This document shows positions 24,365 to 33,115 of a stretch of DNA of 55,978 bases, one piece after another; within the stretch, counting starts at the first letter, position 1, and each line of letters begins with the position of its first letter. Both the position numbers and the translations under genes were made by a program. The stretch covers positions 1 through 55,978 of the forward strand of contig CAZSTS010000014.1 of the NCBI GenBank assembly GCA_964609965.1, read 5' to 3'. The DNA is from JAHJDR01 sp964609965. GTDB taxonomy: Bacteria > UBA10199 > JADGCS01. The notes beneath the pieces are model-generated. The model had not been told where the DNA came from. It was given only the letters and a program-made list of their open reading frames with translations, and did not search any database.

Positions 24365-24976
24365 TTAAATTTTATACAGGAAAATCGTATAATCACCAGG
24401 AAGGTAGTCTTCTATAAGAACAATTTTATTGGGACTAAGGCGGCGACAGAGGAAGAGGACTTCTTCTTTTGAAATCTGAAAAAAATCATCTTGTTTTGCT
24501 TCGTACATGTTAAATGCAAAAGCAGTTTTGCTCAGATCAAAGGCAAGCTTGATCATTTCTTCAAAAAACATCTTATTACCATGTGCAAAAATGCCGCTAG
24601 CAAAAACATACTCAAATTTTTCTTTCGGACGTGAAAACAGAATGTCCCGCTCTTCAAATTTTGCATCTTGATATGTCTTTTGACAATGAAAGATAAAATC
24701 AGAAACAATATCGTATCCAGTATATTTTGTCTTGATACCCTGTTCGTCTAAAAACTTAAAAAAATCGCCAAGGCCACAACCAAGATCTAAGATTTTCTTT
24801 CCTTCGATTTTTCCAATTTTCAGAAATTGTAAGAAACGAATCATTTGAGAATAGTCTGATGCAAAGTGAAGCCCTTGAGAAGAGTCTTTAAAATTTTGAT
24901 ACAGTTTTTCGTATCTTTGCTTTTGTTCATTGTGAGACTGGATAATAAGGGGATCGATTTCGAGTCTTTCTTCCAT
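24365..24976 (-). CDS. Class I SAM-dependent methyltransferase
   Basis: A 203-residue enzyme with motif I ILDLGCGLGDFFKFLDEQG, acidic residue in YTGYDIVSDF and motif II FEERDILF. It lies 47 bp upstream of the adenosine deaminase gene on the same strand and may be co-transcribed. No substrate-specific motif is visible. The N-terminal helix KQRYEKLYQNFKDSSQGLHF is typical of small-molecule methyltransferases. Confidence 0.8.
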   Translation of the reverse strand: MEERLEIDPLIIQSHNEQKQRYEKLYQNFKDSSQGLHFASDYSQMIRFLQFLKIGKIEGKKILDLGCGLGDFFKFLDEQGIKTKYTGYDIVSDFIFHCQKTYQDAKFEERDILFSRPKEKFEYVFASGIFAHGNKMFFEEMIKLAFDLSKTAFAFNMYEAKQDDFFQISKEEVLFLCRRLSPNKIVLIEDYLPGDYTIFLYKI

Positions 24977-25033
24977 CTAATATATAGTATATCAGAGTTT
25001 GACGAATAAGGCGTAGTTGATTACATTCCAATC

Positions 25034-25486
25034 ATGAGCCAGCTTCAAGGCCTTAAAAAGACAGGGTTTTCTTTAGCTTATCGCTTCTATGGCGAAACGG
25101 TTCCTCCTCCTTATCATCGCGAATACACGATTTTCACAAATTCAAAAGGCGAGGGAAAAATCGCTTTTTGGCCTGATTACATTGGAGAGGGTATTCCTGT
25201 TTGGAAATATTCTTTCGATGTCAGTCAAAAACAAATTGATCATCTTTTATCTTTATTTACTGAATCAAACTGTCTCAGGGATGTGTGGGAAAAAGATGAG
25301 ATGCAACCTGCAGGCGGTGATCTCGAAAGTCTGACAATAACTGTTTTGGACAAAGCCTACAAAATTCCCCCTGCAATCAAAGAAAGAAATACCGTCACAA
25401 AACTCTACGCCTTCATCAATTCACTCGTTCCTAAAGAAGTTTGGGAAGAGCTAGAAGAGAAGAAAAAGGCGTATGAAGAAGGGTAG
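25034..25486 (+). CDS. Conserved-looking hypothetical protein
   Basis: A 150-residue soluble protein with mixed strands and helices (REYTIFTNSKGEGKIAFWPDY, WKYSFDVSQKQIDHLLSLF) and a helical acidic C-terminus. There is no signal peptide and no known motif. It is divergent from the methyltransferase gene, with 57 bp between. The codon use looks ordinary for the chromosome. The function is unknown. Confidence 0.65.
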   Translation: MSQLQGLKKTGFSLAYRFYGETVPPPYHREYTIFTNSKGEGKIAFWPDYIGEGIPVWKYSFDVSQKQIDHLLSLFTESNCLRDVWEKDEMQPAGGDLESLTITVLDKAYKIPPAIKERNTVTKLYAFINSLVPKEVWEELEEKKKAYEEG

Positions 25487-25489
25487 CTT

Positions 25490-25514
25490 CCTGTCAAAAA
25501 CTGCCTTCTCATGA
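25490..25514 (+). promoter_or_regulatory. Upstream element of sigma54 promoter, copy 1
   Basis: CCTGTCAAAA (25490-25499) followed by ACTGCCT lies 121 bp upstream of the -24 box. The same CCTGTCAAAA with TATTGCCT lies at 27621, 90 bp upstream of the other promoter. Spacing suits an enhancer site for a sigma54 activator. Confidence 0.5.
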
Positions 25515-25610
25515 TGCTAAAGTAGGAAAAAATTACCTAATAAAAGCAGGCGGAAAAGAAGTCACCAAGAAAAGCCCAATAATTACAACCATATATAAAT
25601 CGCGTTCAAA

Positions 25611-25626
25611 TGGCATGTTTGTTGCA
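25611..25626 (+). promoter_or_regulatory. Sigma54 (-24/-12) promoter
   Basis: TGGCAT-GTTTG-TTGCA matches the sigma54 consensus TGGCAY-N5-TTGCW with the invariant GG and GC. Transcription would start near 25637, 83 bp before the ATG of the small His-rich exported protein. Confidence 0.75.
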
Positions 25627-25666
25627 TTTTAGAGGGCTGAAAGAGTCTTAAAATCCGGCTTGGTTC

Positions 25667-25706
25667 GACTTCGCTCACCACGAGTCGCTCGAGACAACGC
25701 CGTGAT
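25667..25706 (+). repeat. TTCGAC dispersed repeat
   Basis: GGTTCGACTTCGCTCACC followed by CACGAGTCGCTCGAG, a member of the TTCGAC...GCTC hairpin family also seen at 8858, 26238, 33341, 33591 and 33963. It lies in the 5' leader of the 25720 gene, just before its GGGGG Shine-Dalgarno. Confidence 0.5.
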
Positions 25707-25719
25707 AAAGGGGGAAATA

Positions 25720-26007
25720 ATGAGACGTAAAGTAATATATATGATACTTGTTGGTGCGGCTGTTTGTTTTTTTGCTTTTACCTTTAACTCAAATGCTATG
25801 GATATGGATGGCTTTTGGCTACATGAATACCGCCAAACAATTCAGGATCATCAAAAAACAGTTAAAGATACATCGCATGCCCTTCATGTTGATGAGGTAA
25901 AAACAAAGGAACATAAACACTTAAAAGTTAAGCCAAAAGAAAATCCCAAAAAAGTTGATGCGTTTTTAAAACGGCACCATGATCGGTATCGTTTTCTTAA
26001 GCTATAA
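25720..26007 (+). CDS. Small His-rich exported protein (paralog 1)
   Basis: The ATG at 25720 gives 95 residues: signal peptide (VIYMILVGAAVCFFAFTFNSNA), then a His/Lys-rich mature part. Its KDTSHALHVDE segment parallels QDSSHAVYVDK in the protein at 27767, and both end in His/Arg/Lys-rich tails, so they are paralogs. A near-perfect sigma54 promoter precedes each. Periplasmic metal or polyanion binding is plausible from the His content, but no family is recognised. Confidence 0.65.
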   Translation: MRRKVIYMILVGAAVCFFAFTFNSNAMDMDGFWLHEYRQTIQDHQKTVKDTSHALHVDEVKTKEHKHLKVKPKENPKKVDAFLKRHHDRYRFLKL

Positions 26008-26052
26008 TGTGTTTAGGGTCTAGCATCTAACGTCTAGCGTATGTAGGGTTAT

Positions 26053-26114
26053 AGCGTGCATTGAATATTTTTGCATATAGGGGAGGACCCTGATATTCGA
26101 TGTGCGCTTTTTTT
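26053..26114 (+). terminator. Intrinsic terminator with long stem
   Basis: AGCGTGCATTGAATAT (26053-26068) pairs over its full 16 bases, with G-U pairs, with ATATTCGATGTGCGCT (26093-26108), followed by seven T. It ends transcription of the 25720 gene. Between 26115 and 26233 nothing else is visible. Confidence 0.8.
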
Positions 26115-26233
26115 ATTTCCTTTCCCCAAGGCCCTAAGATCCTAAGGCCCAAGGACCCCATTATTTTAAGTTGATTTTCTTTCCTACACTGCTAACAAAA
26201 ATCCCATCAGTTTTGTATTGTTAATTAACAAAA

Positions 26234-26270
26234 GTCCGGCATCGTCTTTCGACTACGCTGCGACAAGGAG
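26234..26270 (+). repeat. TTCGAC dispersed repeat overlapping an RBS
   Basis: TCCGGCATCGTCTTTCGACTACGCTGCGACAAGGAGG runs directly into the start codon at 26276; its last bases AAGGAGG are the Shine-Dalgarno. The repeat at 33963-34005 ends in the same CTACGnnGCGACAAGGA form before comM. Confidence 0.55.
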
Positions 26271-26275
26271 GATAT

Positions 26276-27474
26276 ATGAGAAAGTTTTTGAATGTGTTTT
26301 TATTTGTTATCATAGCTGTAAGTTTAGGCTTGGTAAACTGTGGTGGTAGCACTGGTGGCACAAGCGTGACCGGTGATTTAACAGGTGTCACAATTGTGAG
26401 CAGTGAGGCTTCGGGTGACTTTACTCCGAGTTTGTCTGCCTCTGTTGGCGATGATGGAGAACTTAAATTTACAATGACAGCACTTGATGTTGATAGCGAT
26501 GGTACGCTTGAAACCCCAACTATTTCTAGCGTTACTGCCACAAGCGGCGGGTCTGCTTCCTTGGTAAAACATTCGCTTAGTACTGAGGTCATTACTTGCG
26601 CTGATGGAGTGACGGTAGGTTCTAGTGGTACATTCCTGTTTGATATTGGTTTTAGCCTCGATACAACCTTAAGCATGCAATATGCTGTTGAAGCTCTTTC
26701 AAATGAAATTTCTGACTTTGCTACAACTTTGACAGATGCTGGTGTTGATGTCTCGTTTGCTGTTATGACGCTTGGAGATGCCTTTGATACAAAAGATACA
26801 TCGTCTTCGTTTACAGACGCGGTTTCAGACGGTGTTTTAGGTGTAGCTCCTTCTTTTGATACCTGTGAAAGGCCTTCGACAGGTGCAGATTTACAAACAT
26901 CTACAAATCTGGGGCTTTTCTTTGATGAGCTCGTGAGTGTTTATCCAGCGGGCTGTAATGGGGAGGATTATCCAGAAAATTATTTAGGTTCTCTTGATCG
27001 CTTAAATGCCGCAACAACTTGGAGGACAGGGGCAACTAGAATCCTCGTTTCAATAGGCGATGATTGTTCACACACTGATACAAGCTATACAGCAGCATCT
27101 ATCATAGCACCTTGGATTCCTCCTGCAGGAGCTGATTTGGCTTCTGAGCTTGCAGGCGTGGCTACGGTTCATGTTGTTGGTCCAGAAACCACTTGTTCTG
27201 ATGGGTACTATGAGATATGGCAGGGATTGCTACAGCAACAGGCGGAACGTTTACAGAGTTTAGTTGTTCTGACTCAACTACTTGTAACGTAGACCTTTCA
27301 ACACTTCCTATTGCTTCTTCTATCACTGGTGGGCTGGTCTATCTCTGTGATGGCACGACGTCTACATTTACAGGTGATGGAAATTTTACATTTGTTATTG
27401 AAGTGAGCGTGGTGGGTAGTGATGGCGAAACATATACATCAACTGTGACATTTGTATTAACACTAGCATTCTAG
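26276..27474 (+). CDS. VWA-domain lipoprotein, frameshifted near 27214
   Basis: The first 338 codons (26276-27292) and an overlapping frame from about 27214 to 27474 together make one ORF. A 1-base deletion in GAGATATGG splits it; the second frame continues with MAGIATATGGTFTEFSCSDS and a C-terminal strand-rich tail. The N-terminus is a lipoprotein signal (VSLGLVNCGG). The VWA domain shows FDIGFSLDTTLSMQ, a variant MIDAS (DxTxS), and ILVSIGDDCSHTD. No slippery heptamer is visible, so mutation or assembly error is likelier than programmed shift. It lies between the two His-rich paralogs. Confidence 0.7.
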
Positions 27475-27546
27475 TTAATAAACTATTGCTAATCACTATG
27501 CCTGTTAACTTACTAAGCCATAGTGAAAAGGAATCGTTAAAAGTTT

Positions 27547-27581
27547 AAAAGGGGCATGATTTTTCGTGCCCCTTTTTTTTT
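27547..27581 (+). terminator. Intrinsic terminator
   Basis: AAAAGGGGCATGA pairs with TCGTGCCCCTTTT (27547-27559, 27564-27576) with one G-U pair, followed by nine T in total. Ends the VWA gene. Confidence 0.85.
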
Positions 27582-27620
27582 GGAGAATTTCCCTCCTCAT
27601 AATGAGAATTCTCTCATCAG

Positions 27621-27640
27621 CCTGTCAAAATATTGCCTCA
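27621..27640 (+). promoter_or_regulatory. Upstream element of sigma54 promoter, copy 2
   Basis: CCTGTCAAAATATTGCCTCA; its first ten bases equal 25490-25499. An ATGAGA-ATTC-TCTCAT inverted repeat lies just before it (27602-27617). Together these are candidate enhancer sites. Confidence 0.45.
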
Positions 27641-27710
27641 TCAGAAGAGTGGCTTGCAAGGCCCCTAAAAAAATCATCTTAAATATTAACACCTTGCTGC
27701 TTTCGCTCCT

Positions 27711-27726
27711 TGGCACAAGAGTTGCA
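27711..27726 (+). promoter_or_regulatory. Sigma54 (-24/-12) promoter
   Basis: TGGCAC-AAGAG-TTGCA is an exact consensus match. Transcription would start near 27738 and precede the ATG at 27767 by about 30 bp. Confidence 0.85.
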
Positions 27727-27766
27727 AATAGAGTTTTAGGAATTTAGATTTCAACGGGGGAAAAAA

Positions 27767-28048
27767 ATGAAAAGCTTATTTATCGTCTTAGTACTAGTTC
27801 TTGTAGCGGCCTTTTGGGGTGAAACAACGAATGCCAAAGAATACAGTTGGTATGATTTAGAAAAATATGTCGTGAAACACGTAAATAATAAGACACAAGA
27901 TTCCTCTCACGCCGTGTATGTTGATAAAGCAAAAAGGCATCATGGAACATCTTTTCAAAAAAGAGCAGAACACAAAAAAAACAATCATCTCAGGCACAGC
28001 CATTTTAAAAGCGCTCATGACCTGTTTGATTATTTTGATATCTATTAA
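27767..28048 (+). CDS. Small His-rich exported protein (paralog 2)
   Basis: A 93-residue protein with signal peptide (LFIVLVLVLVAAFWGETTNA) and a mature part rich in His and Lys: VVKHVNNKTQDSSHAVYVDKAKRHHG, then KKNNHLRHSHFKSAHDLFDYF. It is paralogous to the protein at 25720 through the shared DSSHAxxVDK/DTSHAxxVDE block. A GGGGGAAAA tract before the ATG provides the ribosome site. It is transcribed from an exact sigma54 promoter. Function unknown; metal binding is plausible. Confidence 0.7.
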   Translation: MKSLFIVLVLVLVAAFWGETTNAKEYSWYDLEKYVVKHVNNKTQDSSHAVYVDKAKRHHGTSFQKRAEHKKNNHLRHSHFKSAHDLFDYFDIY

Positions 28049-28138
28049 AAAGATCTCATCTCAACAACTTACACTTCATCCTTGCCACAAATAAGCTGGC
28101 GCTGTATCTGCAGACCGAACACTAAATCGGAGGCATTT

Positions 28139-28897
28139 ATGAAAATTGATCTTTCTGGCAAAGTAGCTGTGGTAACAGGCGCAGCAGCGCAAGGTCTTGG
28201 TAGAGCTGATGCTTTGGCGCTTGGAAAAGCAGGATGCAAAGTAGCTGTTCTCGATGTAGCTGATCTTACCGAAACAGTGAGCGTTCTTACGGGTGAAGGC
28301 ATAGAGGCCAAGGGTTACACATGCGATATTTCAAATGTTGATGTTGTGAATGAAACAGTCGAAGAAATAGTAAAAGATTTTGGTACGATTCACATTCTTA
28401 TTAATAACGCGAGTATTCTTTCTACCGTTGGTTTTTTTAACAGCATACCTGTCGAAAAATGGAACCTTGATATTCAGGTTAACCTTATTGGTTCCGCTAA
28501 TATGACACGAGCTGTTTGGCCCCATCTTCTTAAAAACGAATGGGGACGAGTTGTTTTCTTAAGCTCTGTGGCAGGAACTCGCGGAGGAGCTGGTCAAACA
28601 AGTTACTCTTCAACAAAGGCAGGTGTTATTGGTTTAGGAAAGTCTTTGGCACTTGAAGGAGCGAGAAAAAACATTACATCAAACATTGTCGCTCCAGGAA
28701 TTATTGGAACAGAATCAGCAAAAGGTTTTATTCGAGGTGACATGTTAGCGCGTATGGAAAAAGCTGTTCCCATGCGACGCCTTGGTGAACCCGAAGACAT
28801 CGCAAACACCATTACTTTTATTTGTAGTGAACAAGCCAAGTATATCACTGGTCAGATATTTGAGGTTGATGGTGGGCTAGGACTGTTTGTTTTTTAG
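28139..28897 (+). CDS. Short-chain dehydrogenase/reductase (FabG-like)
   Basis: A 252-residue SDR enzyme starting at the ATG at 28139, with CGGAGG upstream. It has the cofactor motif TGAAAQGLG near residue 14, the structural NNAS, the catalytic Ser of LSSVAG and Y-SST-K (YSSTKAG), plus the C-terminal MRRLGEPEDIA and TGQIFEVDGG blocks. These fit classical NAD(P)H-dependent 3-ketoacyl-ACP-type or sugar/alcohol reductases. The FAD oxidase follows after two bases, so the two act together, probably oxidising and reducing the same hydroxy-acid or alcohol carbon. Confidence 0.85.
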   Translation: MKIDLSGKVAVVTGAAAQGLGRADALALGKAGCKVAVLDVADLTETVSVLTGEGIEAKGYTCDISNVDVVNETVEEIVKDFGTIHILINNASILSTVGFFNSIPVEKWNLDIQVNLIGSANMTRAVWPHLLKNEWGRVVFLSSVAGTRGGAGQTSYSSTKAGVIGLGKSLALEGARKNITSNIVAPGIIGTESAKGFIRGDMLARMEKAVPMRRLGEPEDIANTITFICSEQAKYITGQIFEVDGGLGLFVF

Positions 28898-28899
28898 TT

Positions 28900-30339
28900 A
28901 TGAAGATTAAGGTAGACATCACAGATTATTTTTATTCAGATAAAGAAATTATCGAACAATATTCTAAGGACTCGGTTTATGAAGGTCATCCAGATTTTGT
29001 TTATCGTGCAGGAGACTGGGAAACGGTTCAAGAAGTTCTTCAATACTGTTCCGAAAACAAATTGCCTGTGACGTTTTGTGGCTCACAAACATCTATGACA
29101 GGGGCTTCGGTGGCAGACGAGGGGCTTGCTCTGTCGATGTCTCTCAAAAATAAAATACTAGATATTGGAGTCGATAAAAAGACAAATGAACCCTATGTCA
29201 TTACAGAGCCAGGCGTTATTTTAGCAGATCTTAAAAAAGCAGTAAAAGCCGAAGGTTTTTATTACCCACCAGACCCAACGAGTTTTAATGAGGTGCAGGT
29301 TGGCTCAACAATTGCTACAAATGCTACTGGCGAATGTAGCTTTAAATATGGTTCCTCACGAAAATATGTTGATAGCTTAGAAGTTATTTGTGCTGATGGA
29401 CACATAAAAACATTGGCCAGGCAAAAAAAGGTTCCTCTAATGATTCAAAAAAATAGAGGTGGCTATTGTCTGGATGGAGAAGAGATTGATGAAATTATAG
29501 CTTCAGAAGGCACGTTGGCATTGATTAAACAATTAAAACTCAGGCTCATTAACCACGAAGAGCCCAATGTGTTTTTGTTGATGATTCCTTTCTCGAGCTT
29601 TGAAAAATGTATTCAAGCAGCGTCTCTCTTGCTTAAAAAAGAAAAACAACCTGTCGCCTTGGAGCTTGTGGGCCCAGGCGCTTCAGATTATTTCCAAAAA
29701 TGCTCAGCTTGTCCAGAGGAGCTCAAAAAAGAAAAAAACTTTCTCTATATAAAGGACGAATACCATAGTGAGATGGATTTTAGAAACAGCATTGATGCGT
29801 GGTTTAATCTCCTCACCCAGGTTTACAGGCAAGTTAATGATCCAGCCCCTTTAGAGCGGGTTTTTATGGCAAGAACAGACCAGCAGCTTAAAGATATTCA
29901 CGAGTGCCGTCATTATATCCCTCTTATGGTTAATGAAGAGTGTTTTAAGTTTCACGCTGATGGCGGGGGCAAGGTTGGTACTGATTGGTGGGTTCCCACA
30001 CGCCACATGTACGACATGATGATGAACGTCTACAAAAAAGCAAAAGAGATAAATGTTCCTTTCTTGGTTTTTGCTCATATTGGTGCGGGACATCCTCATT
30101 GGAATTTTTTGGCAAAGAATAAAGAACAATGGCAGATTGCCAAAAATTTCATCAAGCTCCAATGTAAGCAGGCCGTTCATTATGGTGGTGGCGTGGCAGG
30201 AGAACATGGCCTGGGTAAAATCAAAAAAGATCTGTTAGAAATTCAGCACCAGCCGCCAGTTATCAGAAAAATGTTAGCACTAAAAAATAAATGGGATCCT
30301 AATTGGATTTTTGGAAAAGGGAATATCTTCTCGGCCTAG
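28900..30339 (+). CDS. FAD-binding oxidoreductase (VAO/GlcD-like)
   Basis: A 479-residue flavoprotein. The N-terminal PCMH FAD-binding domain has FCGSQTSMTGASVADEGL, then EPGVILADLKKAVKAEGFYYPPDPTS and VGSTIATNATGECSFKYGSSRKYVDSL. The C-terminal cap includes FAHIGAGHPHWNF and the HGLGKIKKDLL motif near the end, as in glycolate oxidase GlcD and D-lactate dehydrogenases. It likely oxidises a 2-hydroxy acid. Its stop overlaps the speA stop codon (CTAG). No Fe-S domain follows, so the electron acceptor is a partner protein or quinone. Confidence 0.8.
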   Translation: MKIKVDITDYFYSDKEIIEQYSKDSVYEGHPDFVYRAGDWETVQEVLQYCSENKLPVTFCGSQTSMTGASVADEGLALSMSLKNKILDIGVDKKTNEPYVITEPGVILADLKKAVKAEGFYYPPDPTSFNEVQVGSTIATNATGECSFKYGSSRKYVDSLEVICADGHIKTLARQKKVPLMIQKNRGGYCLDGEEIDEIIASEGTLALIKQLKLRLINHEEPNVFLLMIPFSSFEKCIQAASLLLKKEKQPVALELVGPGASDYFQKCSACPEELKKEKNFLYIKDEYHSEMDFRNSIDAWFNLLTQVYRQVNDPAPLERVFMARTDQQLKDIHECRHYIPLMVNEECFKFHADGGGKVGTDWWVPTRHMYDMMMNVYKKAKEINVPFLVFAHIGAGHPHWNFLAKNKEQWQIAKNFIKLQCKQAVHYGGGVAGEHGLGKIKKDLLEIQHQPPVIRKMLALKNKWDPNWIFGKGNIFSA

Positions 30340-32273
30340 TAATCTCCTCTTGTCACCCAGTCTTCAAGGTAGGTATAGCCTTCAATTGCTGTCTCATAAA
30401 ATTTAAGAAGCATGCCAGATTCTTTAACGGTGATGAGCTTTTCTCGTACTGCTTTTTCAACTTGTTTGTGCATTTTATCAAGAAGGTCTTCCACGTCATA
30501 CTGTACGTAACTTAAAACCTCTTTAACCGTGTCGCCCTTAACAATTGTTTCGATTGTGGGCTTGCCCTTATTGTCAACGCTCACATGAACTGCATTTGTA
30601 TCTCCAAAGAGATTGTGTAGGTCGCCAAGTGTTTCTTGGTACGCGCCAACGAGGAAAGAGCCCAGATAGTATTCATCATTTTTATTAAGAGAATGAAGTT
30701 TAATAGTGCTTTCGCCTTTTTTGTCGCCTACAAATAGATCAACCTTGCCATCACTATCACAAGTGATATCGGCAATGATTGCATTTGAAGTTGGTTCTTC
30801 ATTCAGACGGTGAATTGGCATGAGAGGAAACTGTTGTTCGATAGCCCAGTGGTCTGGCAATGATTGAAACACGCTAAAATTGCCAAAATAAGTATCAGAC
30901 AGGATTTCTTCTAGGTCTTTAACTTCATCTTGATATTCTTCGTCTCTTTGTAGAACAGTTAAGCAGCGCTTTAAAGAACTGAAATAAAATTCTTCTGCAA
31001 GACCGCGTTCAATAATCGACATATACCCTAAACCAAAAAGGTGCTGACATTCCTGGAAGCTGGCTACAGCATCATGATAGTGTTCCATGATCGTGAGGCT
31101 TTTTGTTTCGGTTCTGAGGGCTTCACGAATATCGAAAAGTTCACGAAGCGGTTTTGGGGAAGTTCTTTTAACTTTTTTTGGAAGGTTTACGCGATCATAC
31201 CCTGAACAGCCCAGTACTTCGAAAATGAGAATAGCATGATGCGCTACAACTGCTCGGCCAGATTCTGTAAAAATATGAGGAGGGTCAACGTCTGCCTCGT
31301 CACAGATTTCTTTAATCTGAAAAATAACATCGTTAGCATATTCTTGTAAGTTATAGTTGGCAGAGCTGTCCTGATTTGTTGCGGTTCCATTATAGTCTAC
31401 ACCAAGCCCGCCACCGACATCTAAAACAGCTAAGGGGACACCAAGCTTTTTGAGCTCGACATAAACACGGCCAGCTTCTTTAAAGCAGCGTTTAAATGTG
31501 CTGATGTCAGGAACTTGTGAGCCCTGGTGAAAGTGCAAAAGGGTAAACCCATCGAGCATTTTGGCTTTTTTAAGCAAGGTGACACCGCGAACCAACTCAT
31601 TGATAGTCAAACCAAATTTTGAACGAAAACCACCCGATTTTTGCCACCGGCCAGAACCGATTGTGGCCAACTTCATTCTCACACCAAATTCAGGTTTTAC
31701 ATCAAGGCGACGAGAAACCTTAATAAGGGTTTCGAGCTCAGAAAACTTTTCGATAACAGGAAAGACTTTTTTGCCAATTTTAGTGCCCATGAGAGCGATT
31801 TCAAAATACTCTTCATCTTTATAGCCGTTACAGACAATAGGCATGTTTTGGTTTTTTGAAAGAGACATAACAGCCAAGAGCTCTGGTTTTGAGCCGGCTT
31901 CTAATCCGTGATTGTTTTTAATATTGTAATTTACAATTTGGTCCACAACATGTCTTTGTTGGTTCACTTTAATGGGATAAATAATGGAGTGAGCTCCAGA
32001 ATAATTGTATTCCGTAATAGCTGTTTGAAAGGCTTGAGAGATTTCTGAAAGTCTATGCAATAGAATGTCATTAAATCTAAGCAAAAATGGTGTTTGAATA
32101 TTTCGTTCGATGGTTTGGTCTACAAGGGTTTTAAGACTGAAGGAGCGGTTTTTTTTGCCACGTGGGTGTATAGCAACTTCACCTTGGCGATTGATAGAAA
32201 AGTAGGGATAACCCCAACCAGAGATGTTGTAGGTTTCGTCAGATTTTGAAATGTTCCACTTTGTTTTCTTCAT
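30336..32273 (-). CDS. speA: Biosynthetic arginine decarboxylase
   Basis: A 645-residue protein matching SpeA. It starts WNISKSDETYNISGWGYPYFSINRQGE, has the PLP lysine in SIIYPIKVNQQ (Lys102), the glycine-rich LDVGGGLGVDYNG and the family C-terminal HNLFGDTNAVHVSVDNKG. The enzyme forms agmatine from arginine, the first step of the agmatine route to putrescine. It is convergent with the FAD oxidase. No agmatinase is visible in the window. Confidence 0.95.
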   Translation of the reverse strand: MKKTKWNISKSDETYNISGWGYPYFSINRQGEVAIHPRGKKNRSFSLKTLVDQTIERNIQTPFLLRFNDILLHRLSEISQAFQTAITEYNYSGAHSIIYPIKVNQQRHVVDQIVNYNIKNNHGLEAGSKPELLAVMSLSKNQNMPIVCNGYKDEEYFEIALMGTKIGKKVFPVIEKFSELETLIKVSRRLDVKPEFGVRMKLATIGSGRWQKSGGFRSKFGLTINELVRGVTLLKKAKMLDGFTLLHFHQGSQVPDISTFKRCFKEAGRVYVELKKLGVPLAVLDVGGGLGVDYNGTATNQDSSANYNLQEYANDVIFQIKEICDEADVDPPHIFTESGRAVVAHHAILIFEVLGCSGYDRVNLPKKVKRTSPKPLRELFDIREALRTETKSLTIMEHYHDAVASFQECQHLFGLGYMSIIERGLAEEFYFSSLKRCLTVLQRDEEYQDEVKDLEEILSDTYFGNFSVFQSLPDHWAIEQQFPLMPIHRLNEEPTSNAIIADITCDSDGKVDLFVGDKKGESTIKLHSLNKNDEYYLGSFLVGAYQETLGDLHNLFGDTNAVHVSVDNKGKPTIETIVKGDTVKEVLSYVQYDVEDLLDKMHKQVEKAVREKLITVKESGMLLKFYETAIEGYTYLEDWVTRGDY

Positions 32274-32318
32274 AGAGATACCCAGCTCTTCTTACGCCAT
32301 TTGTTGTTAAGTTGAAAT

Positions 32319-33077
32319 TTACGATAAATCAGGATCGATATGCAACACAAACCCATAGCTTTGGAACCATTTTTCGGCTTTTTTATATTCTGGACAGACC
32401 TTTTCTACTAGTTTCCAGTAGGTTTTTGAGTGGTTTAGGTGTTTTGTATGACAGAGTTCATGAAAGAGAATATAGTCGCTAGCAAACCTTGGGGCCATGA
32501 TAAGCCGCCATGAAAAGTTGAGCTTCCTGTCTGTTGAACAAGATCCCCAAATAGTTTTTTGGTCTTTGACCGTAATTTTACATGTATCAAACGTTCCTTT
32601 GTTCAGGAATTCTGTTCTCAGAGAAATGTAAGAAGAAGCTTTTTCTTGTAACCAAGCAATGAGTTTTTCATTTATTTTCTCAGAGCAAATAACTTTCTCT
32701 GTAAATCCCATAATTATTTCAGAGTTTGTTTCATAGATATAGTTTTTTGGTTGGCTTGGTTTTGCTTGAATGATTTTTTCTTTTCCAAAAACAAGAACAC
32801 TGTTACCATGTTTTTTTATTTTGGCAATATTTTGCCTTTGTTTGCTTACAGACTTTAGGGATCGTAAAATCCAGTCAGATTTTTTTTGAATAAGCTTCTG
32901 GGCTTTTGTTGAATTAATCAATTTGGGCGCCTCAATGACAAGTCCTTCTTCGGGAGAAATGAGAAGCCGCTCATTTTTTATTCGAGAATTTTGTTTGATG
33001 CTAAAATGGATAAATTGATCGCCTAAGACTAGACAGCCGGATTCGGGGGCAAACAGGTTTTCTTGTGTTGTTCTCAA
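32319..33077 (-). CDS. YgjP-like metallopeptidase domain protein
   Basis: A 252-residue protein with the YgjP/DUF45 architecture. The catalytic helix is DYILFHELCHTKHLNHSKTYWKLVEKVCPEYKKAEKWF, i.e. HExxH and a third His in the NHSKxYW block, as in SprT-like and M48-like zinc peptidases. The central WGSCSTDRKLNFSWRL is family-specific. The first residues are unclear because the only start is a TTG at 33077 and no Shine-Dalgarno is visible. Role unknown; these proteins are probably zinc-dependent hydrolases. Confidence 0.8.
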   Translation of the reverse strand: MRTTQENLFAPESGCLVLGDQFIHFSIKQNSRIKNERLLISPEEGLVIEAPKLINSTKAQKLIQKKSDWILRSLKSVSKQRQNIAKIKKHGNSVLVFGKEKIIQAKPSQPKNYIYETNSEIIMGFTEKVICSEKINEKLIAWLQEKASSYISLRTEFLNKGTFDTCKITVKDQKTIWGSCSTDRKLNFSWRLIMAPRFASDYILFHELCHTKHLNHSKTYWKLVEKVCPEYKKAEKWFQSYGFVLHIDPDLS

Positions 33078-33115
33078 GTGCTGGTTGTTATGTTTTGGAC
33101 TTATGGGGGTAAAGA

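Noticed and set aside
27205..27225. Programmed ribosomal frameshift
   Set aside because: No X XXY YYZ slippery heptamer and no clear downstream stimulator.
27556..27747. Plus-strand frame after the VWA gene
   Set aside because: It overlaps a terminator T-run and the sigma54 promoter; no ribosome site.
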